DNA of 64,000 nucleotides, taken from the NCBI GenBank assembly GCA_024279915.1, contig JAJRRB010000032.1, positions 1 to 64,000 of the forward strand, given 5' to 3'. A program made the translations under genes and the position numbers. Under the pieces are notes generated by a model. It had not been told where the DNA came from, made no database searches, and was given only the letters and a program-made list of their open reading frames with translations. Positions 1 to 9,097 of the stretch are shown here, one piece after another (the first letter of the stretch is position 1; every line of letters starts with the position of its first letter). The DNA is from Deltaproteobacteria bacterium (lineage in GTDB: Bacteria; Desulfobacterota; Desulfuromonadia; Desulfuromonadales; BM103).

Positions 1-2
1 AT

Positions 3-98
3 CATTTTGCGACCATTACTTCTGACCATGAAAAACTTAGAGCGATTGGTATATCTACTCTATGGGAAGGCAAAAAGAACATTGTGTTCAAGGTATAA
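3..98 (+). CDS. C-terminal end of an unidentified protein (cut by window start)
   Basis: An open frame enters from the left edge and stops at TAA 96-98. The 31 visible residues (HFATITSDHEKL... ending KNIVFKV) have a normal protein composition, unlike the other two forward frames, which stop early or read as low-quality sequence. The family cannot be recognised from so little. No terminator hairpin is obvious just after the stop. Confidence 0.45.
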   Translation, partial: HFATITSDHEKLRAIGISTLWEGKKNIVFKV

Positions 99-407
99 GC
101 AAAGGACTAACAAGGGAATCAAGGGACGGAAAATACAGGGGTACTTCACTAAGAACTAAATCAGATTGCGGTGGTAGGTTGTGCATTCATACCGCCGCCC
201 GATTATCTCAAACCGTTATGTAGTGTCCTAGATGTCATGCCGCTGGCACATGGCCGCAGGTGTCTCGGCCACCAAGGTGTATAGGACGACTGTAGAGGTT
301 TTTGAGAGGTAATGATTGAAGTGTTTTAAGTGCGAATCAGAGTATCGTTTAATATTGTAGGGAACAAATGAGAGATAATGACAAACCGTTCATAGTGTAA
401 CAGGGGT
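99..407. other. Intergenic region with no recognisable gene
   Basis: About 310 bases without a convincing reading frame. A short minus-strand frame overlapping the next gene is a shadow. The stretch around 160-300 is GC-mixed with small inverted repeats (for example gcggtgg / ccgccgc near 170-200) but has no T-run, so I do not call a terminator. It presumably carries the promoter of the DUF3179 gene; I see no clear -35/-10 pair. Confidence 0.4.
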
Positions 408-1613
408 ATGGAAATGATATGGAGTGAAAAAGGGAAACAGAAGTCGAGTGGAATAAGAACGCTATTTGTCTTGTTGACGCTGGTCACGATCCTGCCGCTT
501 GCGCTCGGTGCGTTGTTGTTGAATGATGTCGGGCAGTTGTTCAATTTACCCACGTCCTGGGTCTTCAATTTCTACTATTATCGCATTCAGATAAGTATAG
601 CTGCATGCATCTTAGCCATTATCTTGGTCATTTATCAGTGTATCCATAAGGTGGCCAAAAAGTCCGTGATGGCTGTTCTGCTTCTCGTGGTCGCTGGCAG
701 CCTTTTCCTGACCCACACGTTTGTCCCAGACGTTTTTCTCCGTTCTATACAACATACGGCGCAATATACCTCCATTCAGGTCGGTGACGAGTTCCTTCAG
801 GGTGGTGACGAAGTCCTCGTGCTTGAGGTCAATGGCGTTGCCCGTGCTTTTCCGCGTCAGTGGATGAGGCTGCCGCATCTAGCTGGCGACGATTTTGCCG
901 GGGGGAAGGTCAGCATGTCCTACTGCGTCTTGAGTGACCTGCCGATCGGCTTCACCTCGGAGTATGAAGGCCAGATTACGGACTACAAGGTTATTGCCCA
1001 AGTTCATAACAACCTGGTTTTTGTCGACCGGAACAGTGGGGAACTCTTTCAGCAGATTACGGGAAAAGGAGTATATGGCAACCAGGCGTTGAAACAATAT
1101 CCGGTACAGAGGATGCCGTGGCATGCATTCCGCTCACTATATCCTGACGGTAGGGTTCTGGCATATCCTGATTTCAACCTGTTGGATCGAATCTCCACCT
1201 ACCTGTTTGACAGGGAGCTCGTAGATCACTACGCTGGCAAACCGCTCTTTCCCACCCTGGATCTCAAGGACGATCGCCTTCCACAGGGTGAACATGTACT
1301 TGGTATAAAGGCAGGTGGAGAATATCTTGCCGTGACGAAAAGCTTTATTGAGGCCAACACTCTTCACATGATTCAATTGGGTGGTGAAAATATTGTTTTG
1401 GCCTGGTTCCCCGAATATGAAACTTATGGAGTTTTTAAAGGGGAGTTGAATGGCAAGCCGGTGACGGTAAACCAAGTCGACCCCTACGGTCAGACCCCTG
1501 AGGGAAAGCTAGAGCGACTTAATACCTTTCCTGGGGTTTTCTGGATGGTCTGGAGCCACTGGTTCCCTGAAACGAAGCTTCTCAAGATGAAATCTGAAAA
1601 AGGTGTCCCATGA
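408..1613 (+). CDS. DUF3179 domain-containing membrane protein
   Basis: 401 residues. Three hydrophobic helices in the first 110 residues (about 19-40, 55-75, 85-105) anchor the protein; the rest is a soluble domain on the far side. The central part (about 120-380) matches the DUF3179 pattern: a MSYCVLSDLPIGF-like segment around a conserved cysteine, then NNLVFVDRNSGELFQQITG and a GVYG turn, followed by a W-x-x-F/W-P-x-T-like C-terminus. The family's biochemical function is unknown; members are often membrane-attached or secreted. The start at 408 has an AGGGGT ribosome-binding site; ATG 414 is an in-frame alternative. It is separated by 218 bases from the efflux operon, so it is probably its own transcript. 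Confidence 0.8.
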   Translation: MEMIWSEKGKQKSSGIRTLFVLLTLVTILPLALGALLLNDVGQLFNLPTSWVFNFYYYRIQISIAACILAIILVIYQCIHKVAKKSVMAVLLLVVAGSLFLTHTFVPDVFLRSIQHTAQYTSIQVGDEFLQGGDEVLVLEVNGVARAFPRQWMRLPHLAGDDFAGGKVSMSYCVLSDLPIGFTSEYEGQITDYKVIAQVHNNLVFVDRNSGELFQQITGKGVYGNQALKQYPVQRMPWHAFRSLYPDGRVLAYPDFNLLDRISTYLFDRELVDHYAGKPLFPTLDLKDDRLPQGEHVLGIKAGGEYLAVTKSFIEANTLHMIQLGGENIVLAWFPEYETYGVFKGELNGKPVTVNQVDPYGQTPEGKLERLNTFPGVFWMVWSHWFPETKLLKMKSEKGVP

Positions 1614-1793
1614 ACCACGACCCTGGGACATGAGATTATCACTTATGCAATTTTATCTAAACCCTGCCTTATCAACCAGGCAAACAACGGCTTCATCCCT
1701 TCTGGCAAGGGTTCTGAGCTTCCAACTGATGCACGTCTCAATTACAGGGTTATAGCTTGTTTAGGTAAGAGAAAATTATAATGAGATCTTATG

Positions 1794-1821
1794 TATTGAG
1801 TATTAAGTATTGAGTATTAAG
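1794..1821. repeat. 14-bp tandem direct repeat next to ribosome-binding site
   Basis: Two exact copies of TATTGAGTATTAAG (1794-1807 and 1808-1821) run directly into the GGAG ribosome-binding site of the efflux adaptor gene at 1832. Each copy is itself made of two related 7-mers. Copy number change here would move the promoter relative to the gene; that consequence is inference. Confidence 0.7.
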
Positions 1822-1831
1822 GAGAGATTTA

Positions 1832-3079
1832 ATGAGTCAACTGCAGTTGAAAATCCAGTCCTGCGTGCAAGCCCTTTTCCTTATTACTCTACTCCTGATG
1901 GGAGCCTGTCAAGAACCTCCTCCTCCGCCGCCTTCTCAGCCCCTTGAGGTTGTCGTAGAACCTGTTCAGCAAAGAGATTTCCCCATCTATGGTGTTTTTA
2001 TTGGTACCACTGACGCTTCACTTGATGTCGAAGTGCGAGCCCGGGTCAATGGTTTCATCCAGGAGATCTCTTTTACTGAGGGCAGCTTGATCAAGAAGGG
2101 TGACCTGCTATACCGGATCGATAACCGTCCCTACAAAGCCAGAGTGAATCGACTTAAAGCCAATCTGGAGAGCGCTCAGGCCCAACTGGCGAAAACCAAG
2201 CGTGATGTTGCCAGGTACAAACCGCTTTATGAACAGGACGCTGCAAGCCAGTTGGACCTGGATAACGCTCTTTCGGCCAGGGACCAAGCCAAGGCTGGTG
2301 TCACGGCCGCAGCGTCTGAACTCGAAGAAGCCAGACTTGAGCTTGATTACACCGAGGTTCTTGCTCCTGTCAGTGGTCTGGTGGGGGCTTCACGAGTTGA
2401 CTTGGGGGCATTGGTCGGCAGCGGTGGAGAGTCCTTGCTATCGTCGGTCAAGCGGGTTGATCCAATGTTCGTCAATTTTCATATGTCATCACTTGATTAT
2501 CTGAATGCCCGTCGTCGCAAAGCCAGTTCTGTGGAGATGCGCAAAATCGAACAGGAGGGCAAAGCTGTAGAAGGATATGTGCAGATCACCTTGCCCGACA
2601 ACACGGAGTACCAATATTGGGGAGATGTGGACTTTACCGAACCGCACGTAAACCCGAAGACAGGGACTTTTGCTGTTCGGGCTCTGGTGCCCAACCCGGA
2701 CCGGCAGCTGTTGCCTGGGCAACACACTCTGGTACGGCTGGAGCTGGAAGTGATCCCAGAAGCCATCATCATTAACGAAAAGGCTATCCAGATAGAGCAG
2801 GGCGGCACTTACGTGATGGTGGCCATGCCGGACGGCACGGCTGAGCGGCGCTCTATTGTTATTGGAGACCGCCATGAAGAGGAAGTCGTCGTTAAATCCG
2901 GACTGGCCGCTGGTGAAGAGATCATTGTCGAAGGCTTCCAAAAAGTCAGGCACGGTCAGAGCATTCGAACCGTCAGTGTTGAAGACTATGCTAAACGTTT
3001 AGAAGAGGAGGCGGCTGAAATGGACAGGGAGTCTGACCCGGGCGGATCGTCAGAGCCTGACAAGGAAGGCGCCAAGTGA
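1832..3079 (+). CDS. RND efflux periplasmic adaptor (membrane fusion lipoprotein, AcrA/MexA type)
   Basis: 415 residues. The signal peptide ends in a lipobox (LLMGAC, Cys26), followed by a proline-rich linker, so the mature protein is probably a periplasmic lipoprotein. Order of parts: barrel-sandwich half-motif near 80-95 (GSLIKKGDLLYRID), a coiled-coil hairpin at about 100-175 rich in Ala/Lys/Glu, the returning lipoyl half (VLAPVSGLVG), then beta-barrel and membrane-proximal domains; the tail is acidic. It links the inner-membrane pump encoded immediately downstream to the outer-membrane channel. Ribosome-binding site AAGGAGAG lies 8 bases before the ATG. The next gene's GTG overlaps this stop codon, which indicates translational coupling. 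Substrate cannot be deduced. Confidence 0.93.
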   Translation: MSQLQLKIQSCVQALFLITLLLMGACQEPPPPPPSQPLEVVVEPVQQRDFPIYGVFIGTTDASLDVEVRARVNGFIQEISFTEGSLIKKGDLLYRIDNRPYKARVNRLKANLESAQAQLAKTKRDVARYKPLYEQDAASQLDLDNALSARDQAKAGVTAAASELEEARLELDYTEVLAPVSGLVGASRVDLGALVGSGGESLLSSVKRVDPMFVNFHMSSLDYLNARRRKASSVEMRKIEQEGKAVEGYVQITLPDNTEYQYWGDVDFTEPHVNPKTGTFAVRALVPNPDRQLLPGQHTLVRLELEVIPEAIIINEKAIQIEQGGTYVMVAMPDGTAERRSIVIGDRHEEEVVVKSGLAAGEEIIVEGFQKVRHGQSIRTVSVEDYAKRLEEEAAEMDRESDPGGSSEPDKEGAK

Positions 3080-6000
3080 TTCCGCACTATTTCATCCGTC
3101 GGCCTGTCAGTGCTGCAGTCATTTCGATCGTCATCACGTTGGTCGGTTTGATTGCACTCTTTACCCTGCCGATTGACCAGTACCCCTACATCAGCCCGCC
3201 GTCAATCAAGGTCAGTACGTCCTTCCCCGGCGCAACCGCACTAACGGCCTCCGAGTCTGTGTCAACACCCCTTGAGCAGGAACTGAACGGCACTCCAAAC
3301 ATGCTCTACATGCGCTCTTCCAGTTCCAAGAGCGGAAGCGTTAATATCACAGTCACCTTTGATGTCGGTACAGACCCTGACCTGGCGGCTGTGGAAGTGC
3401 AGAACCGCGCCAAACAGGCTGATTCGAGCCTGCCTGGAGATGTTATGCAGGAAGGGGTCAATATCGACAAGGAGTCTTCGGTAGAGTTACTGAAAATGGC
3501 GTTGACCTCTACTGACCCGAAATTCGATGATGTCTACCTGTCCAACTACGTCACGATCAACATTGAATCGGCGCTGCGTCGGGTCCCCGGGGTTGGCCGT
3601 ACCCGAAACACGGGAGGGCGCAGTTACTCAATGCGGGTATGGCTCAGGCCTGATTTAATGGCCAGCCACAGCCTGACGACCAGTGATGTCATTAATGCGA
3701 TCAAGGAACAGAATGCCGAGGCTGCCGCGGGCTCATTGGGGGCTCAGCCGAATAAGGGAAACATCAGCCTCTCCTATCCAATTACCACTCAGGGGCGACT
3801 GACCCAGGCCAGCGAATTCGAAGAAATAATCGTGCGTGCGGATCCGTCTGGCGCCATGATCCGGTTGCGTGATATTGCCCGGGTAGAGCTTGACACGTCA
3901 GCCTATACTTTGGAATCGAAGCTCGATGGCAAGTCCGCTGCGATTTTGCAGGTCTATTTGATGCCTGGAGCCAATGCCCTCAAGGTGGCTGATGAAGTCA
4001 AGAGTGTAATGGCCGATCTCGCTGCGGGCTTTCCCCAAGGGGTTTACTGGCAGGTTTGGTACGATGCTTCAGCTTTTATCGAAGCAGCGGTTTGGGAAGT
4101 CCTGAAGACGCTGGTGGAAGCTTTGCTACTGGTACTCCTGGTGGTCTTCCTCTTTTTACAAAAATGGCGCGCCACGCTGATTCCGGCGCTGGCTGTCCCG
4201 GTCTCAATTATCGGGACCTTTGCCGCTATGGCAGCCTTTGGATTTACCCTCAACACCATCAACCTGTTGGCCCTGGTGCTCGCCATTGGTATTGTTGTGG
4301 ATGATGCAATTGTTGTTGTTGAATGTGTTGAACGCATCATGCAGGAAAAAGGTGTCGATGCAGCTACAGCCACAGAACTGGCTATGACCGAATTGACCGG
4401 CGCCCTGATCGCCACATCTCTGGTTTTAGCTGCTGTTTTTGTCCCGGTCGCCTTTATCCCGGGGATCAGTGGCATTCTCTATCGTGAATTTGCTGTCTGC
4501 ATCACCGTATCAGTACTGATCTCAACGATCGTAGCGTTGACCTTGAGCCCGGCACTCTGTGCTCTTTTGCTGGATAAAAATGAGAAATCAAGTAGTTGGC
4601 TAAAGCGGCTTTATGCAATCGTTGACAACTGGCTCGAGTTCGGCTCACATTATTACATGAAGGCCGTGGTCTGGACTCTGACACGACACAAACGCGCTCT
4701 TGTCGGTTTTTTGGTGCTGGTCATAGGTGCGTTCTTCCTGTTCAAATACCTTCCTACAAGCTTTATGCCTGCTGAAGACCAGGGCCGTTTCTTCGTTGAC
4801 CTGGAGTTGCCTGATGGGGCGTCGGTCAACCGTTCAGTCAAGATTGCCGATAGGGCGACGAAACTGGTTCAACAGCATGAGGCCGTGGCTCATGTCTTCA
4901 GCCTGGCCGGTGAAAGCAAGCGGTCCGGTGCTGACGAAGCTGACTCCACGCTCGAGGTTATCTTGCAAGATTGGGGTGAACGATCCGATTATGACGTGGA
5001 TCGTGTAATGCGTGAGGTCCAGCCGGAGCTTGAAAAAATCCTGGAAGCAGAGATCCGGCTATTCAAACCGTCTGCCGTGGCCGGTCTGGGCAAAAGCAAT
5101 GGTGTAGAGCTGGAGTTGCAGGATCGCAGCGGCACCAATTGGCAACAGCTCCCTGTTATTGCGCGACAATTGGCCCGTCGTGTAAAAAAACACCCGGCGG
5201 TTAAGAACATGTCGACAGATTTCAATGCTGAAATCCCTCTTTACGAGCTCAAAGTTGATCGTGCTCTGGCCAAGGCGATTGGTGTGCCGATCGCCGACAT
5301 TTACAGTACAATGCGCACTTTTACTGGTGCCAGTACAGTCAATGATTTCAACCTGTTTGGCCGTGTCTATAAAGTCCGGGTCCAGGCGGAAGGGAAATAT
5401 CGTGATCGCCCCAATGCGATTAAACACTATTATCTCCGATCACAGACCGGTGAGATGGTACCGATCAGCGTCCTCGCCAACCTGGATGTTACCACCGGGC
5501 CGGCCTCGGTTGTGCGATACAATATGTTTGCATCCGCCAGCATGGACGCAGAGCCTAACCCAGGTTATTCAACCGGTGATGTGATTACGGCCATACAGGA
5601 AGCTGCACGCGAAATTCTCCCCCAGGGAATGGGCTTTGAATGGACCGGTTTGACCTATCAGCAAATGCGCTCAAGTGGTCAGGCTGCTATCGCTATGTTG
5701 TTGGCCTTGGTTTTTGTTTTCCTGTTTCTTGCGGCTCTCTACGAAAGCTGGGTTACACCACTGGCAGTCTTGCTGATCGTCCCGATTGCCATGCTGGGGG
5801 CTCTCCTTTCTGCGTGGATCGGCGGGTTGGAGAACAATATTTTTACCCAGATTGCCTTCATTGCCCTGATTGGCTTGGCAGCAAAGAACTCTATCCTGAT
5901 AGTCGAGTTCTGTAATACCCTCTATCTGCAGGGCATGAAACCGGTAGACGCGGCACTGCAAGCTGCTCAACAGAGGTTCCGGCCGATTATGATGACCTCG

Positions 6001-6216
6001 ATTGCCTTTATTCTCGGAGTGATGCCGCTGGTTTTGTCTGCCGGACCCGGTTCTCTGAGTCGTCAGTCCGTCTCTATTCCAATCTTAGGGGGGATGATCC
6101 TGGCTACGAGTCTAGGCATTGTTTTTGTCCCTCTTTTCTTCGTAACTTTGGTTCGGCTCAGACGCAATCCGAAGGATGGTGAAACATGTTCGGAAGGAGT
6201 TCAGGGCCATGATTAG
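3076..6216 (+). CDS. RND multidrug efflux permease, HAE1 family (AcrB type)
   Basis: 1046 residues, the usual length for AcrB/MexB-type proton-driven pumps. The N-terminus (IPHYFIRRPVSAAVIS) is characteristic, with TM1 at about 10-30. Two large periplasmic loops follow TM1 and TM7. The proton-relay aspartates are present in TM4 as Asp409-Asp410 in GIVVDDAIVVVE, aligning with Asp407/Asp408 of E. coli AcrB, so the pump should be active. The GTG start overlaps the adaptor stop by 4 bases. The C-terminus (TLVRLRRNPKDG) overlaps the channel gene. Likely a hydrophobic-drug, bile-salt or solvent exporter; no local regulator gene is seen. Confidence 0.95.
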   Translation: MIPHYFIRRPVSAAVISIVITLVGLIALFTLPIDQYPYISPPSIKVSTSFPGATALTASESVSTPLEQELNGTPNMLYMRSSSSKSGSVNITVTFDVGTDPDLAAVEVQNRAKQADSSLPGDVMQEGVNIDKESSVELLKMALTSTDPKFDDVYLSNYVTINIESALRRVPGVGRTRNTGGRSYSMRVWLRPDLMASHSLTTSDVINAIKEQNAEAAAGSLGAQPNKGNISLSYPITTQGRLTQASEFEEIIVRADPSGAMIRLRDIARVELDTSAYTLESKLDGKSAAILQVYLMPGANALKVADEVKSVMADLAAGFPQGVYWQVWYDASAFIEAAVWEVLKTLVEALLLVLLVVFLFLQKWRATLIPALAVPVSIIGTFAAMAAFGFTLNTINLLALVLAIGIVVDDAIVVVECVERIMQEKGVDAATATELAMTELTGALIATSLVLAAVFVPVAFIPGISGILYREFAVCITVSVLISTIVALTLSPALCALLLDKNEKSSSWLKRLYAIVDNWLEFGSHYYMKAVVWTLTRHKRALVGFLVLVIGAFFLFKYLPTSFMPAEDQGRFFVDLELPDGASVNRSVKIADRATKLVQQHEAVAHVFSLAGESKRSGADEADSTLEVILQDWGERSDYDVDRVMREVQPELEKILEAEIRLFKPSAVAGLGKSNGVELELQDRSGTNWQQLPVIARQLARRVKKHPAVKNMSTDFNAEIPLYELKVDRALAKAIGVPIADIYSTMRTFTGASTVNDFNLFGRVYKVRVQAEGKYRDRPNAIKHYYLRSQTGEMVPISVLANLDVTTGPASVVRYNMFASASMDAEPNPGYSTGDVITAIQEAAREILPQGMGFEWTGLTYQQMRSSGQAAIAMLLALVFVFLFLAALYESWVTPLAVLLIVPIAMLGALLSAWIGGLENNIFTQIAFIALIGLAAKNSILIVEFCNTLYLQGMKPVDAALQAAQQRFRPIMMTSIAFILGVMPLVLSAGPGSLSRQSVSIPILGGMILATSLGIVFVPLFFVTLVRLRRNPKDGETCSEGVQGHD

Positions 6217-7606
6217 ATTCATTGTTTCAGTAGCCATGATAGTCCTTCTGGCGGCGTGCATGCTTGGCCCTGACTTTGTTTCACCATCGGCAACAACAGA
6301 TGTCGGTGAAGAGTTTCGGGTTCCGGATAATCATGCACAAACCTCTAAAACAGTCAGTTTGGCGGAACGTGAGTGGCGTGAAATATATCGTGATGAACAA
6401 TTGCAACTACTGATCGAGCAAGGACTGCTTAACAACCTCGATCTGCAAACTGCACGAATCAGGCTTGCCCAATCCAAAGCGGCACGCATACGGGCCCGTG
6501 CACCGCTGTTTCCGAAAGTCGATCTGGAAGCCATCTGGGAACGTGAGCGGGAATCCCATTTGAGCAAACCCGGCAGCAGTATCGGCGAAGAATATATTCT
6601 CGAAGGAGTCCTCAGTTGGGAAATTGATTTGTGGGGGGTCAACCGAAGAACCCTGGAAGCTGCTGACGCAGAATTGTCTGCAGTGCGATACGGTCTTTAT
6701 GGTCAACAAATCTCAATCATCGCTGCAATCGCAAACACTTATTTTGACTTGCAAAACGCCATCGATCGCCAAGAAATTACCGAAGCGACGATCAAGTCAC
6801 GAGAGAGGGCATTGCAATTGCTGACCCTGCGCAGAGATGGTGGCATCATCTCCGGTCTGGATGTTCGTCAAGCAGAGGTCGCTTTGGCTCAGGCTAAAGT
6901 AAAGTTGCCAGTAATCGTTTCAAGAAAGGTTCAACTAGAAAATGCCCTGCAAATTCTTTTGGGCGAAAAACCGACTCCGGTTGATATTCTCGAGCCTTTG
7001 GATACGGAAACTCTGCTGAAAGAGATCCCCGTTGGCCTGCCTTCGGATCTATTGAAGAGACGACCGGATATCCAGGTGGCGGAGGCCAAGTTGCATGCCG
7101 CAACTGCCTCGATTGGCATTGCCAAGGGAGCACTGTTTCCCAGCTTTACATTAACGGCTGGATATGGCCGCTTGAGTCCCACTCTGGATGATCTGTTGAA
7201 GAGCCAGGGGAAGACCTGGATTATCGAAGGCGGGGTTTTGCAACCCCTCTTTAATGCCGGTGCGAATCTCGCGAATCTCGAAATCGCTAAACTTGAAAAA
7301 GAGCAGGTTCTACTCAGCTATGAAAAAACCATCCTGACGGCCCTTGCCGAGGTCAGCGATGCGCTACAGGAATATTACAGCACTGATGAAGTGTTGCTGG
7401 CCACCGAGCAATTGGTTTTCTCTAGTCAGGAGTATCTACGTCTGGCTCTTTTGCAATATGGCAATGGAGTCTTGAGCTATCTTGACGTACTGGATGCTCA
7501 GAGACAACTATTTGATGCCGAACTGTCCCTGAGTGATGCGAAGAGTAAGAAGCTCAATGCCGTGGTTCAATTATATAAGGCGCTTGGCGGGGGATGGCAG
7601 ATTTGA
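6209..7606 (+). CDS. Outer-membrane efflux channel lipoprotein (OprM/NodT, TolC family)
   Basis: Third member of the tripartite pump. I place the start at ATG 6209 rather than the upstream ATG 6176: it is preceded by AAGGAG (about 6196-6201) and gives a clean lipoprotein signal peptide, MIRFIVSVAMIVLLAAC with the acylated Cys at position 17. Two OEP repeats follow, each with long helices, and the sequence has typical family landmarks: ILLGEKPT, GLPSDLLKRRPDIQVAE and a closing ALGGGWQ motif. The reading frame overlaps the permease gene by 8 bases. It should form the trimeric outer-membrane tunnel for the pump encoded upstream. Confidence 0.93.
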   Translation: MIRFIVSVAMIVLLAACMLGPDFVSPSATTDVGEEFRVPDNHAQTSKTVSLAEREWREIYRDEQLQLLIEQGLLNNLDLQTARIRLAQSKAARIRARAPLFPKVDLEAIWERERESHLSKPGSSIGEEYILEGVLSWEIDLWGVNRRTLEAADAELSAVRYGLYGQQISIIAAIANTYFDLQNAIDRQEITEATIKSRERALQLLTLRRDGGIISGLDVRQAEVALAQAKVKLPVIVSRKVQLENALQILLGEKPTPVDILEPLDTETLLKEIPVGLPSDLLKRRPDIQVAEAKLHAATASIGIAKGALFPSFTLTAGYGRLSPTLDDLLKSQGKTWIIEGGVLQPLFNAGANLANLEIAKLEKEQVLLSYEKTILTALAEVSDALQEYYSTDEVLLATEQLVFSSQEYLRLALLQYGNGVLSYLDVLDAQRQLFDAELSLSDAKSKKLNAVVQLYKALGGGWQI

Positions 7607-7716
7607 ATCTCTCTTCGAGGTGCAATAAATGGTTGTTGGGCGTTTAGTTGATATGCGGAGTTCTCTGTCAATTGTGGGTTTTATGAATGTTGGCGGATTT
7701 GTTGGAAAGAAATGCG

Positions 7717-8640
7717 ATGAATAGTGATTTGCTTTACTTCAGGCTACTGTTGATCTACCTGCTGATAATGATCGTTCCTGACAAGGTTCTGTCGGCGCAG
7801 ATTTGTCTGAAAAATGGAGACTGTCTCCACGGACAAATCGTTGATCAGACAGAGACGATGGTTACCATTCAACACTCTAATCTAGGCCTGTTGGTCATTC
7901 CTTTAGACGAAACGGTCGCACTTTCAGTCCCGGTAGATGCAGATCCCACCGTTGCGAACAGTGATGCCAAGGAATTGCCCGAGCAATGGAAGCATCGTGT
8001 ATTTCTGGGGTTTGGTGGCGAAGAAGGCAATGACGTTGGTTTTCATGTCAAGACAGGATTCTCATCTTCTTATGAGGATGATTTTGATCGTTGGAACATC
8101 ACTGCACGTTATCATTTTGAAACGGAAGACAATGAAAAAGATGATAGCAAGGGTCATTTTCACATCACCAAAGATTGGCTGAATCCAGAGACTCCCTGGC
8201 TATATTTTTTACAGTGGCGCTATCATTATGACAGTTTTAAATACTGGAAACACCGTGTCACGTTTTTTGTTGGCCTCGGGTACGATTTTGTCAAATTAGA
8301 CAACTTTGATTTCATTGGCCGAGCTGGCATTGGTGGTAGCCGGACCCGGGGTGTCGATGACAGGCTTTACCCCGAAGGCTTGTTGGGCATTGAAATGGCT
8401 TGGCGACCGAATGAGATTAACGAGTTGTTGACCGAAGTCACTGTTTATCCAGACTTGGGCGATTTAGCCGAATTCCGGACTTATTCCAAACTCGAATGGC
8501 GGGTTAAGTTAGATGCCGCAAGGGGGGTGAGCATTCGTTCCTCAATCGAGCATGAATACGAATCGGAAATCAACGAAAATGAAGATGATGAAAGACATTT
8601 CGATTTAACCTATTTCTGGGGTGTAGAGCTAGAGTTCTAA
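7717..8640 (+). CDS. DUF481 (YdiY-like) outer-membrane beta-barrel protein
   Basis: About 307 residues from ATG 7717, which follows a GGAAAG site and gives a normal signal peptide ending near VLSAQ; an upstream ATG at 7687 would add ten residues without improving the signal. The first 60 mature residues (ICLKNGDCLHGQIVDQ...) form the small beta domain often found ahead of DUF481. The rest alternates polar and hydrophobic residues and has aromatic strand ends (WLYFLQWRYHYD, FFVGLGYDF, closing VELEF with terminal Phe), as expected of a barrel inserted by BAM. Function unknown; the family has been linked to salt and alkaline stress. It may belong functionally to the decayed sulfatase region just downstream. 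Confidence 0.75.
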   Translation: MNSDLLYFRLLLIYLLIMIVPDKVLSAQICLKNGDCLHGQIVDQTETMVTIQHSNLGLLVIPLDETVALSVPVDADPTVANSDAKELPEQWKHRVFLGFGGEEGNDVGFHVKTGFSSSYEDDFDRWNITARYHFETEDNEKDDSKGHFHITKDWLNPETPWLYFLQWRYHYDSFKYWKHRVTFFVGLGYDFVKLDNFDFIGRAGIGGSRTRGVDDRLYPEGLLGIEMAWRPNEINELLTEVTVYPDLGDLAEFRTYSKLEWRVKLDAARGVSIRSSIEHEYESEINENEDDERHFDLTYFWGVELEF

Positions 8641-8823
8641 TTGTTGGCCCCTGCAACAGTCACTTTGGCTACTGAAGGTAAGATCATTCACGATGCCGAG
8701 TATTATATTATTGAGGCCCAGAACGGTGAAAGGTGGGCTGCCGGCGACAAACAGATCGACAAGAAGCTGGCTGACCTCCGCAAGAAAAACGGCGGGAAGC
8801 TCCTATGCTTCTCCCCCAGTTAG
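8641..8823 (+). pseudogene. Remnant of an arylsulfatase-type gene (N-terminal fragment)
   Basis: Sixty codons readable from TTG 8641, immediately after the DUF481 stop. The sequence contains GKIIHDAEYYIIEAQNGERW followed by a charged helix ending LADLRKKNGGK. I recognise this as the region that precedes the catalytic N-terminal strand (PPNI-hydrophobic-DD) in a family of secreted sulfatases. After GGK the frame runs into unrelated residues and stops, so the whole catalytic domain, including the Cys/Ser to be converted to formylglycine, is missing. No ribosome-binding site or signal peptide precedes it. The family assignment is from memory of the motif and should be searched. Confidence 0.5.
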
Positions 8824-8881
8824 CCAGAATTGTGGGTAACACTAAAGAGGTGTTGGTCACCCTGAGTCCGTTTATCAAACG

Positions 8882-9004
8882 ATGAAAACAAGCTATCGAA
8901 TAATCAGCATACTACTAGCCCTTTTGGGGTGTGTGGGGCCGGGCATCGCAATGGATCTTGAGCCACGCGCTTATTCAAATGTCCCCGTAGGTATGAACTT
9001 TTAA
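8882..9004 (+). pseudogene. Truncated start of a SphA-like outer-membrane transporter (phenol MetA-pathway family)
   Basis: A 40-codon frame: a signal peptide (MKTSYRIISILLALLGC...) is followed by MDLEPRAYSNVPVGMNF and then TAA. The motif DLEPRAYSN-x-PVG-x-NF is the conserved mature N-terminus of the PF13557-type outer-membrane transporter family, which normally continues for about 250 residues. Here the frame closes straight after the motif and no continuation is seen in the next 90 bases in any frame. I read it as the stump left after a deletion. It lies between a sulfatase remnant and a DUF3313 lipoprotein, families that I associate with the same type of locus. Confidence 0.5.
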
Positions 9005-9097
9005 CCAAATAGGTCGTTAAATGTGGACTTATGTGGACGTAAGAAATTTACGCGATCATTTAAGGGCTAACCAACTGCTGAAAAAGAGGTGAAAATA

